This document shows, piece by piece, positions 30,865 through 43,468 of a stretch of DNA of 64,000 nucleotides. This DNA comes from Erinaceus europaeus. Taxonomy: Eukaryota; Chordata; Mammalia; Eulipotyphla; Erinaceidae. The stretch lies in contig NC_080177.1 in assembly GCF_950295315.1 (NCBI RefSeq), positions 81,078,570 to 81,142,569 of the forward strand, in the 5' to 3' direction. The notes under the pieces are model-generated. The model worked only from the letters and a program-made list of their open reading frames with translations. It had not been told where the DNA came from and searched no databases. How positions within the stretch are numbered: position 1 is the stretch's first letter; each line of letters starts with the position of its first letter. The position numbers and the translations under genes are program-made.

Positions 30865-31670
30865 AATAGTTTTTATTAGTTATTTAATAATTATTAATAC
30901 GATTGTAAGATAAAAAGGTACAATTCCATATAATTCCCACCACTAGAGTTCCATATCCTATTCCCTCTATGAAAGCTTCCCTATTCTTAATCCCTTCTGG
31001 AAGTATGGACCAAAATTCTTTATGGGAAGCAGAAGGGAGTTCTGGCTTCTGTAGTGCTTTTCTGTTGGACATGGCATTGACAGGTGGATCCATACTCTCA
31101 ACCCATTTCTGTCTTTCTGTAGTAGGCAGGGCTCTGGAGAGGTGGGATTCCAGGAAACATTGGTGGGGTCATCTATCAGGGAATTTAGGATGGCGTTATG
31201 GTAGCGTCTGCATCTTGGTAGCTGAAAAGTGGTAAGATATAAAGCAGGACAAACTTTTTAATAATCAGGAACCTAAAGGTATGACTAAAACAGATGGAAT
31301 TAAGGGTCTCTGTGTGGGAAGAAGCTAGGAAGTCTACTCTAGGTATATTCCCAGGGACCCATTAGTAGTTTTTGCCTGAACCAGATAGCTTACATATAGG
31401 TATAAATATTGACTAAAAATATTGTTTGGGAAGATGGTGTCAGAGTTGAGAATAGGACTAGAGAGCTGAATTTGGGCAGAGAGTAGCTCCCAAATATGAG
31501 TAAAGTATATTAAATACTGTTAACTGTAAACCCCACTGATCTGACCTAGGGCCCTTGTCTATTCATAGTTGGCACAGGAGCCTGGTCTGAAAGGCAAGGA
31601 CTGTGTGTTTGCTATCAATGGCACTTCTTTAGAGCCGGAAGGATTTCTTTTAGGGTCTTCCATTAGCTAT
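30865..31670 (-). mobile_element. Family X, long variant copy
   Basis: Tail complement 'tttttattagttatttaata', the 3' module, then the upstream variant with 'gtaaaccccactgatctgac', which is shared with the copy at 44210 but not with the one at 4676-8700. Confidence 0.8.
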
Positions 31671-31681
31671 AAAAAATCATG

Positions 31682-31874
31682 GAATTGGCGTATCGCACCA
31701 AAGTAAAAGACTCTGGGGTGGGGGTGGTGGGTGGGGAGAATACAGGTCCACGAAGGATGACGGGACCTAGTGGGGGTTGTATTGTTATATGGGAAACTGG
31801 GGAATGTTATGCATGTACAAACTATTGTATTTACTGTGGAATGTAAAACATTAATTCCCCAATAAAGAAATAAG
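31682..31874 (+). mobile_element. L1 3' end, 193 bp, with TSD
   Basis: 'aattggcgtatcgcaccaaa' to 'ttccccaataaagaaataag'. AAAAAATCATG lies at 31671-31681 and 31875-31885. A typical short 5'-truncated L1. Confidence 0.92.
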
Positions 31875-31885
31875 AAAAAATCATG

Positions 31886-33071
31886 CCTCTTACAAGATTT
31901 CCATGATAAATCGTTCCTCATTGTTCTTGTGACACCAATTTGATGATATATTACACTGTCCTGCAGGATTTTTAGTGTTCATTTCACATGAAAGAATGAC
32001 ATCATCATCAGAATGCTGCAACAGGTATTTGTGTAAGTGGTTTCAGCTAAGAGGATATGCTAACACGGTTTAGTTTGCTGTAGATTCTGGTAGAGTGAGG
32101 TAAATTTTAAATTTAATGTCCCCTAATGTGGATATTCCATATGATAGATGAGTTCTATGATGCACAATTGCCTTTCACTTTGCCTGAATCATCTCACATC
32201 AAATGCAGTGATTGCATTGATTCTCTAAGTGATTGAAAAATGTTTACCAAAAGACACTATTGCAGGAGTGTTTGTCAGATCCTAGAGGGAAGTACTTATT
32301 CTTCTTTATACTCTGTCATTTTTTAAAGATGTTGTACAGGGGTTGAGGAGGTGCTTCACTGGGCAGGGTACCTGCCTTCCATGCAGAAGACCCCTGTGTT
32401 TGAGACAGAGAGCAATATTCAGAAAAGATTTCATTTAGTAAACTAGCATTGATTATGTTTTGGAGGCTGAACAAAGGTGAACTAGAGGAATGAAAAAAAT
32501 AATAACAGGAACTTTCCTACTATCTAGTTCTCTATCTTAATTAGAAAGTCATTTCCCTAAATTAATCCATTTATATTTTAAATAGGTATTTTGTAAACTC
32601 ACTTGCATATTACAGAAAAAAAATCTGAAGTTTTGAAAGCAACTGAAGTAAAGGACAAAAAGCTTTCAGACTCCTTTTAAATGTCTGTGTGTGCCTTCTG
32701 GTAATTAAGGGTGCAATTACTCCTGTGTACATTTCTACCGGTCCCATAAATGATGGTTAAAAAAGAGCACAGGAAGCTCCGCCAGAAACCATTTTAAATG
32801 GGTCAACACTCATTAACTACAAAATCTCTAAATGAGCACAAGCAAGGTAAACTATGAGCACAGATAAAAGCACAAGATGTTATAGATGTGTAGTCCAGTG
32901 TGTCCTCTCTTCTGCTCTATTTGGTCTACAGTCTAGTGTCAAGGATCATAGAAATTCCAGGGTGAAATAGATGAATCTAAATAAGGAATATGATTCTGTA
33001 TATTACAGTTCAACTCAAGACACAAACGATCTTTTCTACTACATTATAAGGGCTTCAAGTCCTATAGTTTG
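31886..33071. other. Mostly unique; tRNA-like SINE trace near 32340-32410
   Basis: 'aggggttgaggaggtgcttc' and 'gcagaagacccctgtgtttg' look like a decayed SINE head. No gene seen. Confidence 0.45.
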
Positions 33072-33199
33072 GTGGGGAGTTGGGGAGAAGGGAGTGAATA
33101 ATGACATGTTCTGTTGATCACACTGCTTACCTTATACAAGGACCCCAGTGCTCACCTGCTGGGAGAATCATCACAAACAGTGGAATAAAGAGTTGCAGG

Positions 33200-33241
<42 letters not shown>

Positions 33242-33370
33242 TCTATCACCTATCTATCTGTTCCTCCCTCTCTATGTATCGCTGTTTCTATAAAAAGAAA
33301 GCTGAAAAAGGAAGTAAATCGGTGCTTGGAGCAGTCGATTCATTGTGTACCAAAAACACAGAGAAAGATG
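33072..33370 (+). mobile_element. SINE-B variant with (CT)n and its own 3' module
   Basis: (CT)n at 33200-33238, then 'gtgcttggagcagtcgattc' and 'attgtgtaccaaaaacac'. The same module occurs reversed at 35730-35780. Confidence 0.75.
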
Positions 33371-33469
33371 GAGATAGAGATAGATAGATAGATAGACAGA
33401 CAGATAGATAGATATACAGACAGACAGACAGACAGATAGATAGATATACAGACAGACAGACAGACAGAC

Positions 33470-33507
<38 letters not shown>

Positions 33508-33508
33508 G
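33371..33508. repeat. (GATA)n/(GACA)n microsatellite
   Basis: 138 bp of GATA and GACA units with occasional ATACA at the tail of the preceding SINE. Confidence 0.95.
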
Positions 33509-34916
33509 GATTCAAATTTCAGTTCTGCCTTTATTCATGGACCTCAAGAAAGTCAACTGAGTTGTCAAAGCTGCACCCACACAGTGAAGGTAGCAATAGC
33601 AGTGTTGCCTGCCTCTGAGCTATGGTTGGAATCAATGCTCACACCATGTCTACTAGATATTGGGCAGGTGACAGCCTTGGTCTCTCTTGGTCTCCTTTAT
33701 ATATTACCGGCTTTGATTTTATTCTCTTCTTAAAGGTCTCATATTAAATCAAAAACGATATGGCTAACTTGTCCTTTCACTACTCTTCATTGTAGAGGAA
33801 TTGTTATTTCATTTTAGAATTTTCAGCTTTCTCTATTTTGCCTTTGTTGTATATGCACAGAAATGATACAGTTCCTTCCTTCAAAGCTCACATTCTGAGC
33901 AAGCGTCTACCGAGAGAGGGGTTTCCCTGGAAACTCTTTCTGTAAGCCTGGTCATCAACTAGTGGATTGGTAGCAATTTCCTTGTATTTCTCTCAATATG
34001 ATGTATATTTTTAATAGTTACATTTGCAAAAAAACCTGAATTATTCACTGTCTGTACTAATACAGAAAACTAAAGGTACTTCCTTGATAGACTAACAAAC
34101 TTTTGAAACTTAAATCTTTATTGGAGTCTGCATGCACTTTCAACATGAGCGATATGTGTGTATTTGAATAGGAACAATCCAGTGACAACAAAAGTCTCTT
34201 CCCATTTTCTTTCTTCATGTTCTTCCATGATTATAATTCAGGCCTAAAACAGTCAGTATGGTTTTGCTTATGTTTTTGGTCATCACTGAGGTTCCTCTGT
34301 TTTGGATGGAATGACAGATACAGCAGTAGAGATGTAGAGAAAGACATCAGAGCATTAAGGTTTCTCTCAGTGTGTTGGGGGGTGGGCTGGAACCCAGGTC
34401 ATACTCATGGCAAAGCCAGAGCACTACCCATTGTGAGCTATCTTGCTGGCCGTTGATGGTTCTTTAAAAATTGGGCTTTGGGCATAAATCTTGTCAAGAT
34501 TTATGCTAAGACAGGAATACTTTCATTTTTTTTCTAACTCTGGTATCATCTTATGAATGAAATGTTGATGCATAGGATTCTAGTTGTCATAAGGACACCT
34601 TTCCACATTTCCCTCAGATAGGTACCCGTACCCCTGACCTTCACCCAAACCATTACCTGTTCTACCACAGGGACTAGGACTCCAGCCTCCTCTTAGTGCT
34701 TCTTCCTTCCTTCCACATTCTGTTCCTAAGTCTGCTGTGATGGACTTTGCTCATTGAAGATTCACTCAGGAATAGTTTCTTGAGCACTCCTAAAGCACTT
34801 GATAGGGTAAACATCATCATGGATTTTGTTACATTCTTTCTTTACTCATGTTATATATTGATACATACCTAAGTGACTTTAGCAAACCAGATGGATTCCT
34901 GCATACATTAATAGTC
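33509..34916. other. Mostly unique; decayed minus-strand SINE near 34321-34453
   Basis: 'ggctggaacccaggtcatac' and 'gagctatcttgctggcc' are a SINE head complement. No gene seen. Confidence 0.5.
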
Positions 34917-34920
34917 ACTG

Positions 34921-35212
34921 GGAGTCAGGCAGTAGCACAGCTGATTAAGTGCATGTGGCAGGAAGTGCAAGGACCTGAGGAAGGATCCTGGTTCGAGCCC
35001 CCGGCTCCCCACCTACAGGGGAGTCGCTTCACAGGCAGTGAAGCAGGTCTGCAGGTGTCTATCTTTGTCTCCCCCTCTCTGTCTTCCCCTCCTCTTTCCA
35101 TTTCTCTCTGTCCTGTCCAACAACAACATCAATAACAATAACTACTACAATAAAAATTAACAGTGGCAACAAAATTGAAAATAAATATTTAAAAAATTTA
35201 AAATAAAATACA
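34921..35212 (+). mobile_element. SINE-A
   Basis: Complete. The flanks AATAGTCAC and AATAGTAAC are a near-TSD. Confidence 0.87.
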
Positions 35213-35243
35213 ATAGTAACAGAGTTTTCAGGTTAATTCTTTA

Positions 35244-35454
35244 ATTTCTTTTGTATTATCTTTATATATTGGATAGAGACAGCCAGAAATTGAGAGGGAA
35301 GGGGGTGCTAGAGGGAGAGAGACAGTCACCTGACACACTGCTTCACCACTTGTGAAGCTTTCCTCCTGCAGGTGGGGACTGGGGGCTTGAACCCGGGTCC
35401 TTGCACATTGTAACATGTGCACTCAACCAGGGGCACCACCACCCGGCCCCTCAA
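35244..35454 (-). mobile_element. SINE-B with perfect TSD
   Basis: GTTAATTCTTTA lies at 35232-35243 and 35455-35466. Confidence 0.93.
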
Positions 35455-35684
35455 GTTAATTCTTTAGGTTTATTTGGTCCCACAGTTTCTCTTTTTCTAT
35501 GTTTGTTATAAGCTATTGACTAGATTCCAGTTATTTTTTTAATAAAAGAACTTTAACCTCACAGCAGAGTTCCTACTTTCAGGAATCAGCCTAGGAAGAG
35601 AAGGGGGTCTGAGGGCCTGGGTCTTCCCCTTGACCCCCAAACTAGTTGTCTGTTTAAGGAACAGCAGGGACCTTGATCAGTTGA

Positions 35685-35884
35685 ATTTCCTATCTATCCA
35701 TCTCTCTCTCTCTCTCCATCTCTCTCTCTGTTATTGGTACACAATGAATCAACTGTTCCCAGCACTGATTTATTGATTTACTTCCTTTTTCATCTTTCTT
35801 TTTATAGAAACAGAGATAGAGAGGGGGGAACAGATAGATATGTGATAGGTAGATAGATATATAGACAGAGAGAGATAGAGAGAT

Positions 35885-35915
<31 letters not shown>

Positions 35916-36003
35916 CCTGCAACACTCTTCCACTGTTTGTGAAGATTCCCCCTGCAGGTGTACACTGGGGTCTTGAACCTGAGTCCTTGTACATGGTTAA
36001 TAG
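35685..36003 (-). mobile_element. SINE-B variant, minus strand
   Basis: Reverse of the 33072 variant: the module complement 'ggtacacaatgaatcaactg' comes first, then GATA/GA-rich body and head. Confidence 0.78.
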
Positions 36004-36610
36004 TGTTTGTTCTCGTTCAGCATAGTCTGAAAGCTTTCAGGGCTTATCTCTTCCCTCCACATGCCACCTGTGGGCAGCCACAGAAACCAAAGCAGATCAA
36101 TACAACCAAGAAAACCACAAGCTACTAAAATCTCCTGGGTGGGGGTTTCAGTTGGGGCAGGAGGCTACTAGGTGAGGAAGGATGTGACAGTTCAACTTCT
36201 AGTGAGCAGAGTTACTGGGCCATAGTGCAGCAGGAGCAACTGGGGCATGTGACCCGCTGTCCTGCTTTTCCGTGAAGTTCTCCCAGGTGGCTTTGAGCAG
36301 CTCTGTCATCAGCTGTCCTTTCATGCTTAGCTGTGACTGTGGTGGTTCCCAGGTTCCAGTTCTTCTCCAAGAGTCTCACTCCCCTCCACATAGGGTCTGG
36401 TACCCTGAATTATCTTGCATCACTTTTCTGTACTGGCAGAGGGACTTTGTCTTCCTTTTGAAACTCTTACTTTATATCTAATTCAGGAGAACAACCAACG
36501 TTTTGGAATAAACCTTAGTAACAGATTCAGGACAAGGAAAGTTTATCCAGGCTTCCTTTCTCCTCCCTACCCCCTGGATTAGGCCACCTTGAGTATAAGT
36601 TATTAATCCA
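36004..36610. other. Unassigned sequence, GC-richer than its surroundings
   Basis: No family recognised. It could be unique DNA or an old LTR. The 69-codon open frame at 36272 has no support. Confidence 0.4.
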
Positions 36611-36636
36611 TGGAGGGAGGGAGGAAGTGAGGGAGG

Positions 36637-36667
<31 letters not shown>

Positions 36668-36781
36668 GACAGAGCACTGCTCAGCTCTGGTTTATAGTGG
36701 TTTAGGGAATTGAACCTGGGACCTCAGAGCCTCAGACATGAAAGTTTTTTTGCAGAACCGTTATGCTGTCTCCCCAGCCCT
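36611..36781 (-). mobile_element. SINE-C, minus strand, with (GA)n
   Basis: (GGGA)n/(GA)n, then 'agcactgctcagctctggtt' and 'ccgttatgctgtctccccag', the complement of SINE-C. Confidence 0.8.
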
Positions 36782-37153
36782 ACATTACTTCTTATATCAT
36801 GATTCTTACCCCAGACATAATGCACTGGACCTAACGGTAGCCCACCACATATCCTTTCTCTGATAAGTGGAATCAGTGAAATAGTTTTAAGTAAACTAGG
36901 ACTCTCTAGGACATTATGCTGGTGAGCTTTACTAGAAGCTTTTGTCATCAGTGTTGCTAGATAGGTTCTTGGGGAAATTAGTAAAGGGTCTTGGAAGGCA
37001 ATGAACTAGGAACCAAGTTTATGTTGGAGGCTAAGGGAAAATACCTGTTTTTTAGGGCAAGAATTTTGTCCAGATAATAATCTTGTTTCTTGCTCTATGT
37101 CAAGTTACATCCATACACTGAGTGCTTCCATCTCTAGAATAGGTAGGAAAAAC
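36782..37153. other. Unique sequence, no gene seen
   Basis: Nothing recognised. Confidence 0.5.
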
Positions 37154-37164
37154 TGTCCACTTCT

Positions 37165-37812
37165 GGGGATAAAGGAACCCTCCTGCACTGCTGGTGGGAA
37201 TATCAATTGGTCCAACCCCAGTGGAGAGCAGTTGGAGAACTCTCAGAAGGCTAGACATGGACCAGCCCTATGACCCTGCAATTCCTCTCCTGGGGATATA
37301 TCCGAAGAAACCAAGCATACCCATCCAAAAAGATTTGTGTACACCTATGTTCATAGCAGCACAATTTGGAATAGCCAAAAACTGGAAGCAACTCAGATGT
37401 CTGACAATAGATGAATGGCTGAGAAAGTTGTGATCTATATACACAATGTAATACTACTCAGCTATTAAAAATGAGGGATTATCTACCTTCACCCTATCTT
37501 GGATGGAGCTTGAAGGAATCATGTTAAGTGAGATAGGTCAGAGTCAAAAGGATGAATATGGGATGATCTCACTCACAGGCATAAGTTGAAATACAAGAAC
37601 AGAAGGGAAAACACTAAGCAGAACTTGAACTGGAGTTGGTGTACTGCACCAAAGTCAAAGACTCTGAGGTGGGGGGGGGGGTTCAGGTCCTGAAACAGGA
37701 TGGCAGAGGAGGGCCTCATGGGCGTTGTACTGTTATGTGGAAGTGTTATGCATGTACAAACTATTGTATTTCACTGTTGACTGAAAACCATTAATCCCCC
37801 CCCAAAAAAATG
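37165..37812 (+). mobile_element. L1, 5'-truncated, with TSD
   Basis: The last 650 bp of a young-looking L1: ORF2 C-terminus ('ctgctggtgggaatatcaat', 'gatgaatggctgagaaagtt'), 3'UTR with a G-run, and end 'tgttatgcatgtacaaacta'. The TSD TGTCCACTTCT lies at 37154-37164 and 37813-37823. It gives a reference for the normal L1 3' end, which differs from family X. Confidence 0.93.
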
Positions 37813-37823
37813 TGTCCACTTCT

Positions 37824-38370
37824 TTCACAAGAGGTATCTTAGAAGCGTCTAATATCATTAGCATCACACAGAATGGAAACATATAATTTTGTAAATATAC
37901 TTTTATTCAGAAACTTGAACTAGGATGCAGTACTGTAGTCATAGTCATTGAAGCCCTGCTTGTAGCATATTCAGCTTACTAGGAAGGCCATGCTCCTTAT
38001 ATTTGCTATGTTACATATGTGCATTTGTTATATGAAGATGACCAAGCATACACAATAGCTATTTGCTCTCAATGGAGCATTTAAGGTGTTTTACATCAGT
38101 GTGTGCTTTAATGAGTAAAGTCTGTGTGACTGTGTGTGAACACAAACTGCACCATAAATTAATGATTAAGAGGGCGTGGCATTCTCAAAGGCATTTAACT
38201 TAACTTTGAAACTTGGCACATTTACACCACTTTAGTCTTGGACTAATGGGTTTCTGCACTCATAAAACTTTATTTATGGTACTCAGGCATATATTTTTGT
38301 TTTGTTAAATGAACATGGTGAACAGAAGAAGGTGAGAATAACTAGAAAGTCTGTATAGAAAAAGAGAGAA
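37824..38370. other. Unique sequence, no gene seen
   Basis: Nothing recognised. Confidence 0.5.
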
Positions 38371-38385
38371 AGGGTAGAATTTTTT

Positions 38386-38664
38386 AAATAATTATTTTAA
38401 TATTTGTTTTTGTTGCCCTTGTTTTATTGTTGTAGTAGTTGTTGTTGTTGATGTTGTTGTTGTTGGATAGGACAGAGAGAAATGGAGAGAAGAGGGGAAG
38501 ACAGAGGGGGGGAGAGAAAGACAGACACCTGCAGACCTGCTTCACCGCCTGGGAAGCGACTCCCCTGCAGGTGGGGAGCCGGGGGCTCGAACTGGGGTCC
38601 TTATGCCGGTCCTTGTGCTTTGAGCCACCTGCGCTTAACCTGCTGCGCTGCCGCCCAACTCCCT
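38386..38664 (-). mobile_element. SINE-A, minus strand
   Basis: Complete. The flanks AGGGTAGAATTTTTT (38371-38385) and AGGGCAGAGTTTTTT (from 38665) form a diverged TSD. Confidence 0.9.
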
Positions 38665-39820
38665 AGGGCAGAGTTTTTTTTTTTTTTTTTTATAGCCAAG
38701 ATGATAAAGTCTAGATAAGAGATTTTTCAAGTAGATTTCACCCTTTTATTACTTGCTATGTTTCTTCCTTCTCAAGGGCACAAGTTTCTGATATTTTTGT
38801 GTTTCTTTTCCACTTAGAAAACATTGGATACTAATTGGAGTAGAGAGGCTTCCTATTCCTGCAATATAGTATTAAAAGGGATTACCTTACTCTGTTTCTC
38901 TTACTGTAGGTGTGGATGTGAAGCAAATGAAAATGAAAAGTGTTGACATTTGTAGAAACCAAATGCCCTGAGTCACTAGCAAGTTCTTCTGCTTGCAGAC
39001 TTGAACAGAAACAAATCTATCCCCAACCAAACTATTTCTTTGTCCAGTAGTTCTGTTTTTTGTAGTTAAATTTTCTCATATTCTTTTTAAAACAATAAAT
39101 GATGGACTAATTTAAAAAATATTTACCTATGAATTGGTACTTTGGTTTTGTAGTGAAATCGTTTTTTGATCCATTTAGGGACTCCTCAGGTTTATCTAGG
39201 GGAACCAACTCAATGGTGCAGGCATTGAAATAGTAAGACTGCAGAGAGTTGATTTGTTGTTGTAATCAACTAAAATCCACTTAAACTTTATTGAAATTTA
39301 GAAATATGCTTTACTTTCCTTCAAACTAACTAGACAGAAATAGTATTCAGTTTAAGAATCTGACTTAATCTGATTAGCATTCATTTTAAAGAATTGAATT
39401 AATTTAGAATTAATTCCATTCTTCTGCCTAGCTCATTCATATCTATAAATAATTCTATGCTAAAGTTTTTGCCTCGTGTTCTGCTAGGCGAATTTCCCCT
39501 TTGTCTCTTATCTCCCAAATGCTCTGATTTCTTTTCCATTCTCTTTCTGGTCTGTCAGATTTCCTCCTCATCCTCTGTGAGGGTTCTGGATTTTTGACTC
39601 ATCTAGCTTCTTTCAACTCCAACCCCAATATGTCAAATAGACATAAAATGTATCCCGTGAAATGGCCTTAGGATGAGAGAAAAGGCAACATTAGAGTCAG
39701 TTGACCAGCCTAAACATGCCAGCACGACTAGCACGGATAGTGAGCTAGAGTGAGGTTGGAGAGAGCCCAGCAGAACATTCTGAGCTCATTCTCCAGAAGA
39801 GAAGCTGAAGTTTCTAATCA
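38665..39820. other. Unique sequence, no gene seen
   Basis: A T-run at about 38674-38691, otherwise nothing recognised. Confidence 0.5.
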
Positions 39821-39895
39821 CCAAGCTCAGTGGGAGAGCATATGCTTCGCATGTATGGATGCATGGGCTGTATTTCTAGCACCAAACATCCTATA
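39821..39895 (+). mobile_element. SINE-E fragment (tRNA-like head)
   Basis: 'aagctcagtgggagagcata' and 'tttctagcaccaaacatc' resemble A- and B-box parts of a tRNA SINE. No tail is visible. Confidence 0.45.
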
Positions 39896-41061
39896 CAGAT
39901 GAAAGTGGAAGAGACGCTAACATGTCACTGAACTGAAGAAGCAGCATTGTGCAAGTTCCCACACACGACTCCTTACATAACTGGAAACATGTAAATTGGC
40001 CACCCTCCTGCCAATGCAGGCAATGCTCCGAAGTGAAAAGCAGAAGGGTGAAATGAAGGCTTCTTTCACAGTGTGGGTGCAGAAGGTGAGCATTCTTTGT
40101 GACCTGTGTGTATTTACAGTTCTCCAAGGTTAGAAGCAATCGCTGGCTTAAACTCTGAGCTTGAAGAGCTCCCAGTGTACTGTAGTTTGCTTGTCCTGAG
40201 CTACTTTCATAAAATTTAACTTAATCTACATTTAATTCCACTAATAGGCTTCCTAGGAAGCAGTCTAGCTTATACATCTGAAAAGAGAACAAAAATTATA
40301 GGAAAGTGCAAGATGATTTGGGAATTTTTTCCCCCCCGTAATACAACTCTACTTAGCCAGTGGATAAGGCTTGGCAAGCACATTTTGCTTTTGTGTACTT
40401 CCTGCTTCTCAATGCAAAAGTTTTTCCTCTCTTACCTTCTGAAAATGAGAAAAACATATAAGCACTATGATTTAAAATGGGACTATGGCATTGACATTCT
40501 GAGACACCTGCATATGCTTCTGAGGTGGGGCCCAATAGTCAAATGAGGTACGAGCAAGGAGAAGTGTGGACATGGACACCCTTGAGATGCAGGATCTGTC
40601 TGGTAGGGAATTAATAAGTGCAGGTACACAATCAAGAGGAATTGTTTTTTCCCCTTGTTTTCTATTACTTCCAGATGTTGGAAGTGATGTGTGATGTGGT
40701 GGTTAGGAGTTGTGTTTGTGACTAGAACAAGACCAGACACTGCATGGTGAGAAGTAGACCTGTCAGGTTGATATCTGTGTTCAGTTGGCAGTCAAATAAA
40801 TGGAGGAGAAAAGTGGGCTAGAAATACCTAAGCACAAGTGTTTAAGTGTGAGGTTACAGCAAAATGAGCACATCCTCAGTTTGCCAACTTATAGGGGCCA
40901 TTGATGCATTGTGGTTGCTTTTGACACTGTTGAAATAAAGAAAATCCTATTAGACTTATTGGAGCAGAAAAGCAAACGGAATCTATTCAACAGTCATAAT
41001 CGGGAGTGGGCATGCTAATAAGAAAGGGAATGCATGCAAAGACCATACTGTTGAGATGTAC
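39896..41061. other. Unique sequence, no gene seen
   Basis: The overlapping open frames at 40313-40740 have no support. Confidence 0.5.
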
Positions 41062-41078
41062 TATTTCAATGAATTTTA

Positions 41079-41296
41079 TTTTATTGTTTGTTATATCTAA
41101 GTTTATTATTAGATAGAGACAGAAAAAATTTGAGAACGGAGGGGGAGAGAGAGAGGGGGAGAGACAGAGAGACACCTGCAGACTTGTTTCATCACTTGGG
41201 AAGCTTTCCCCCTGCAGATGGGGACCAGGGGCTTGAACCCACGCCCTTACGCACTGTGGTGTGAGCACTTAGCCAGGTGCGCCACCTCTTAGCTCT
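41079..41296 (-). mobile_element. SINE-B with 17-bp TSD
   Basis: TATTTCAATGAATTTTA (41062-41078) and TATTTCAGTGAATTTTA (41297-41313), 16 of 17 identical. Confidence 0.93.
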
Positions 41297-41313
41297 TATT
41301 TCAGTGAATTTTA

Positions 41314-41609
41314 GTGACACTTATCAGTATGACATATTGTCTATGTTTTCAGTCAAGAATTTTTTGATAAGTAATTATTAGATATCATGTACTTAGTGAA
41401 GTCGTGAATAGTCCTGAGCCGCAGCATGAAAATAGTGATATTTGTCCAGATTTTCTGTAATTATTCAATGATCTATAAAGATAAAACATATAAATGGTGG
41501 AAAGATTTTACTCTAGCATGGTGAAGAATGTGATTTCTTAATGGATAAGGTTAACTTAAGTTGTGTGAAGCCTGATACCCTATATTGTGGGAGATATTTA
41601 TACAACGTA
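41314..41609. other. Unique sequence, no gene seen
   Basis: Nothing recognised. Confidence 0.5.
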
Positions 41610-41785
41610 AGTCAGATAAAGGAATCATAAGCAAAATGCATAAATAACTTCGTAAACAGCACCAAAAGAACTAACATGAAACAATCTCATTAAAAAACGG
41701 GGCGAGATCTGGACAGAGGGCCAACAGATAATCAGAGAAATGCAAATAAGACAACAGCTGAGGGCACATCAGTAAGCAGTATTAA
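41610..41785 (+). mobile_element. Old L1 ORF2 fragment
   Basis: 'atctcattaaaaaacggggc', 'ggccaacagataatcagaga' and 'aatgcaaataagacaac' are L1 ORF2 3'-part landmarks. Both ends are lost. Confidence 0.7.
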
Positions 41786-42112
41786 ACGCTAAACATTCTC
41801 AGTCCCATGCCAATATTTTTATGTCTGCTGTGTGTCAGTAAGTTTTCCTCCCCTGTGTCATGGACCACAGCTTTATATGTCCAGGAACTGTTGTGCATGA
41901 AAGTTGTTGCTCTTTGACCCCATCCACATTTGAAGAATTTTCAGATGACTCACAGAGTACAGAGACCTTTAGGTAGGTACTGAGTTACGCACTAAGTGCA
42001 CATTAAGCCTCATGATCAGAGATCAGTTGGGCTATTGGAAAAGTCCTGGCCCATTTTTGCATGGAAAAATTCATTCTGACTTTTCTTTTTTTTTACTGTG
42101 TGTTTTTTTTTC

Positions 42113-42332
42113 TTTTCTTTATTGGCGGGGATTAATGGTTTACAGTCCAGAGTAAAATCCAGTAGTTTGTACATGTGTAGCATTTCTCAGTTTAACCCCC
42201 TTTATATCCTTCTCTGCCATCACTTTCCAAGACCTGAGCCCCACCGCCACCCACCAATCTTTTACACGGTGCAATTCACCAAACCTACTCCAAGTTCTGC
42301 TTTGTGTTTTCTTATTTTTCAACTTCTTCTTC
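42113..42332 (-). mobile_element. L1 3' end, minus strand, diverged
   Basis: 'gggattaatggtttacagtc' and 'gtttgtacatgtgtagcatt' are the complement of the L1 3' end seen at 37740-37800. Confidence 0.72.
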
Positions 42333-42505
42333 TTATTACTATTATTATTATTAGTGATTCAATAATGATCAACAAGTTTGTGGGATAAGAGGTGTACAAT
42401 TCACCCAGTTTCTACCTCCACAGGGCCATATCCCATCCTCCTCTATTAGAAGCTTCCCTCTTCTTAATCTCTCTGGCAGTGTGGACCAGAGATCTCTATG
42501 GAGAC
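42333..42505 (-). mobile_element. Family X 3' module, short copy
   Basis: 'attagtgattcaataatgat' to 'ggcagtgtggaccagagatc'. Confidence 0.75.
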
Positions 42506-43279
42506 TCCTGATTTTCTGACAACCCAGTAGCTTGAATGTTCTAATACACCATGCAGTTGTCAGTTTATTTAGAGGGCCATCTCAAGCTCCAGGTAGCAGT
42601 AGGCAACACATTTCTTTCTTAAGTCAGGATCTCTGATATTTGCCATAGCACATTCGTCCTGCTATGATTTCCCACACCCCTTAGCTGTCTTTCTCTTCCC
42701 CAGGAGTTTGGCTCCTTCTCACAGATAGACATCTACGGATCTGATGTTTGCCCCTAAGGCTGCTGCCCAGCACCACTGCAGTTGTGACCATTTCATTCTA
42801 ATCTTCGCGTTACATGTGCCAAAACTTCTGTCTCCCTTACCAGACACACAGTGTCTTTTTGTTCTCGCTCTAAATATATTTCTTATCTTGTATGGAATAA
42901 TGAATTCAAACTATCAGTTTTAAATAGTACATGTGCCCCAGAAGACTTTTGTTTTAGTTCTTCAGAGAAAAGACTAAACGAGAATGCTATAGTTGCTGAT
43001 TTTTCCATTTACTCGTGATAAAAAGAAATCTTGTGTCCCAAAACTTTTTCTCAAAGTTATTTCTTCTAGGGATAGATAGATAATAGATTAGATAGATAGG
43101 TATATGATAGATTATAGATAGGTAGATAGATAAATAGGCGCTAAGTATTCTACTAGCAAAACTGATCCAATGAAATAAAAGTATTATTAAATAAAAAATC
43201 ATCTTGCATGTTTAAAAATAAGCCCAGAGAGCATCTTTTTTGATATATGCATCCCCTGATTCCATAAAGGACATTTATA
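42506..43279. other. Unique sequence with a GATA-type run near 43067-43135
   Basis: No gene or other repeat recognised. Confidence 0.5.
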
Positions 43280-43294
43280 AAATTCTTCATTTTC

Positions 43295-43440
43295 TTTTTT
43301 TTCTTTTTTATTAGTTATTCAATAATGATTGACAAGATTATGGGATAAGAGGGTTATAAATCTATCCAATTCCCACCACCAGAGCCTCATATCTCCTCCC
43401 CTTCATGGGAAGTTTCCATATTCTGTATCATAGGATAAAA
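43295..43440 (-). mobile_element. Family X 3' end, 146 bp, with TSD
   Basis: AAATTCTTCATTTTC (43280-43294) and AAATTCTGCATTTTC (43441-43455) flank it. Confidence 0.9.
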
Positions 43441-43468
43441 AAATTCTGCATTTTCTACCAGAAATAAT

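Noticed and set aside
33148..33515. Regular spaced repeats resembling an array
   Set aside because: CT and GATA/GACA microsatellites in a vertebrate genome. No spacers, so not CRISPR.
36004..36610. Possible LTR or gene fragment
   Set aside because: No TG…CA ends, TSD, poly(A) signal or coding similarity that I could support.
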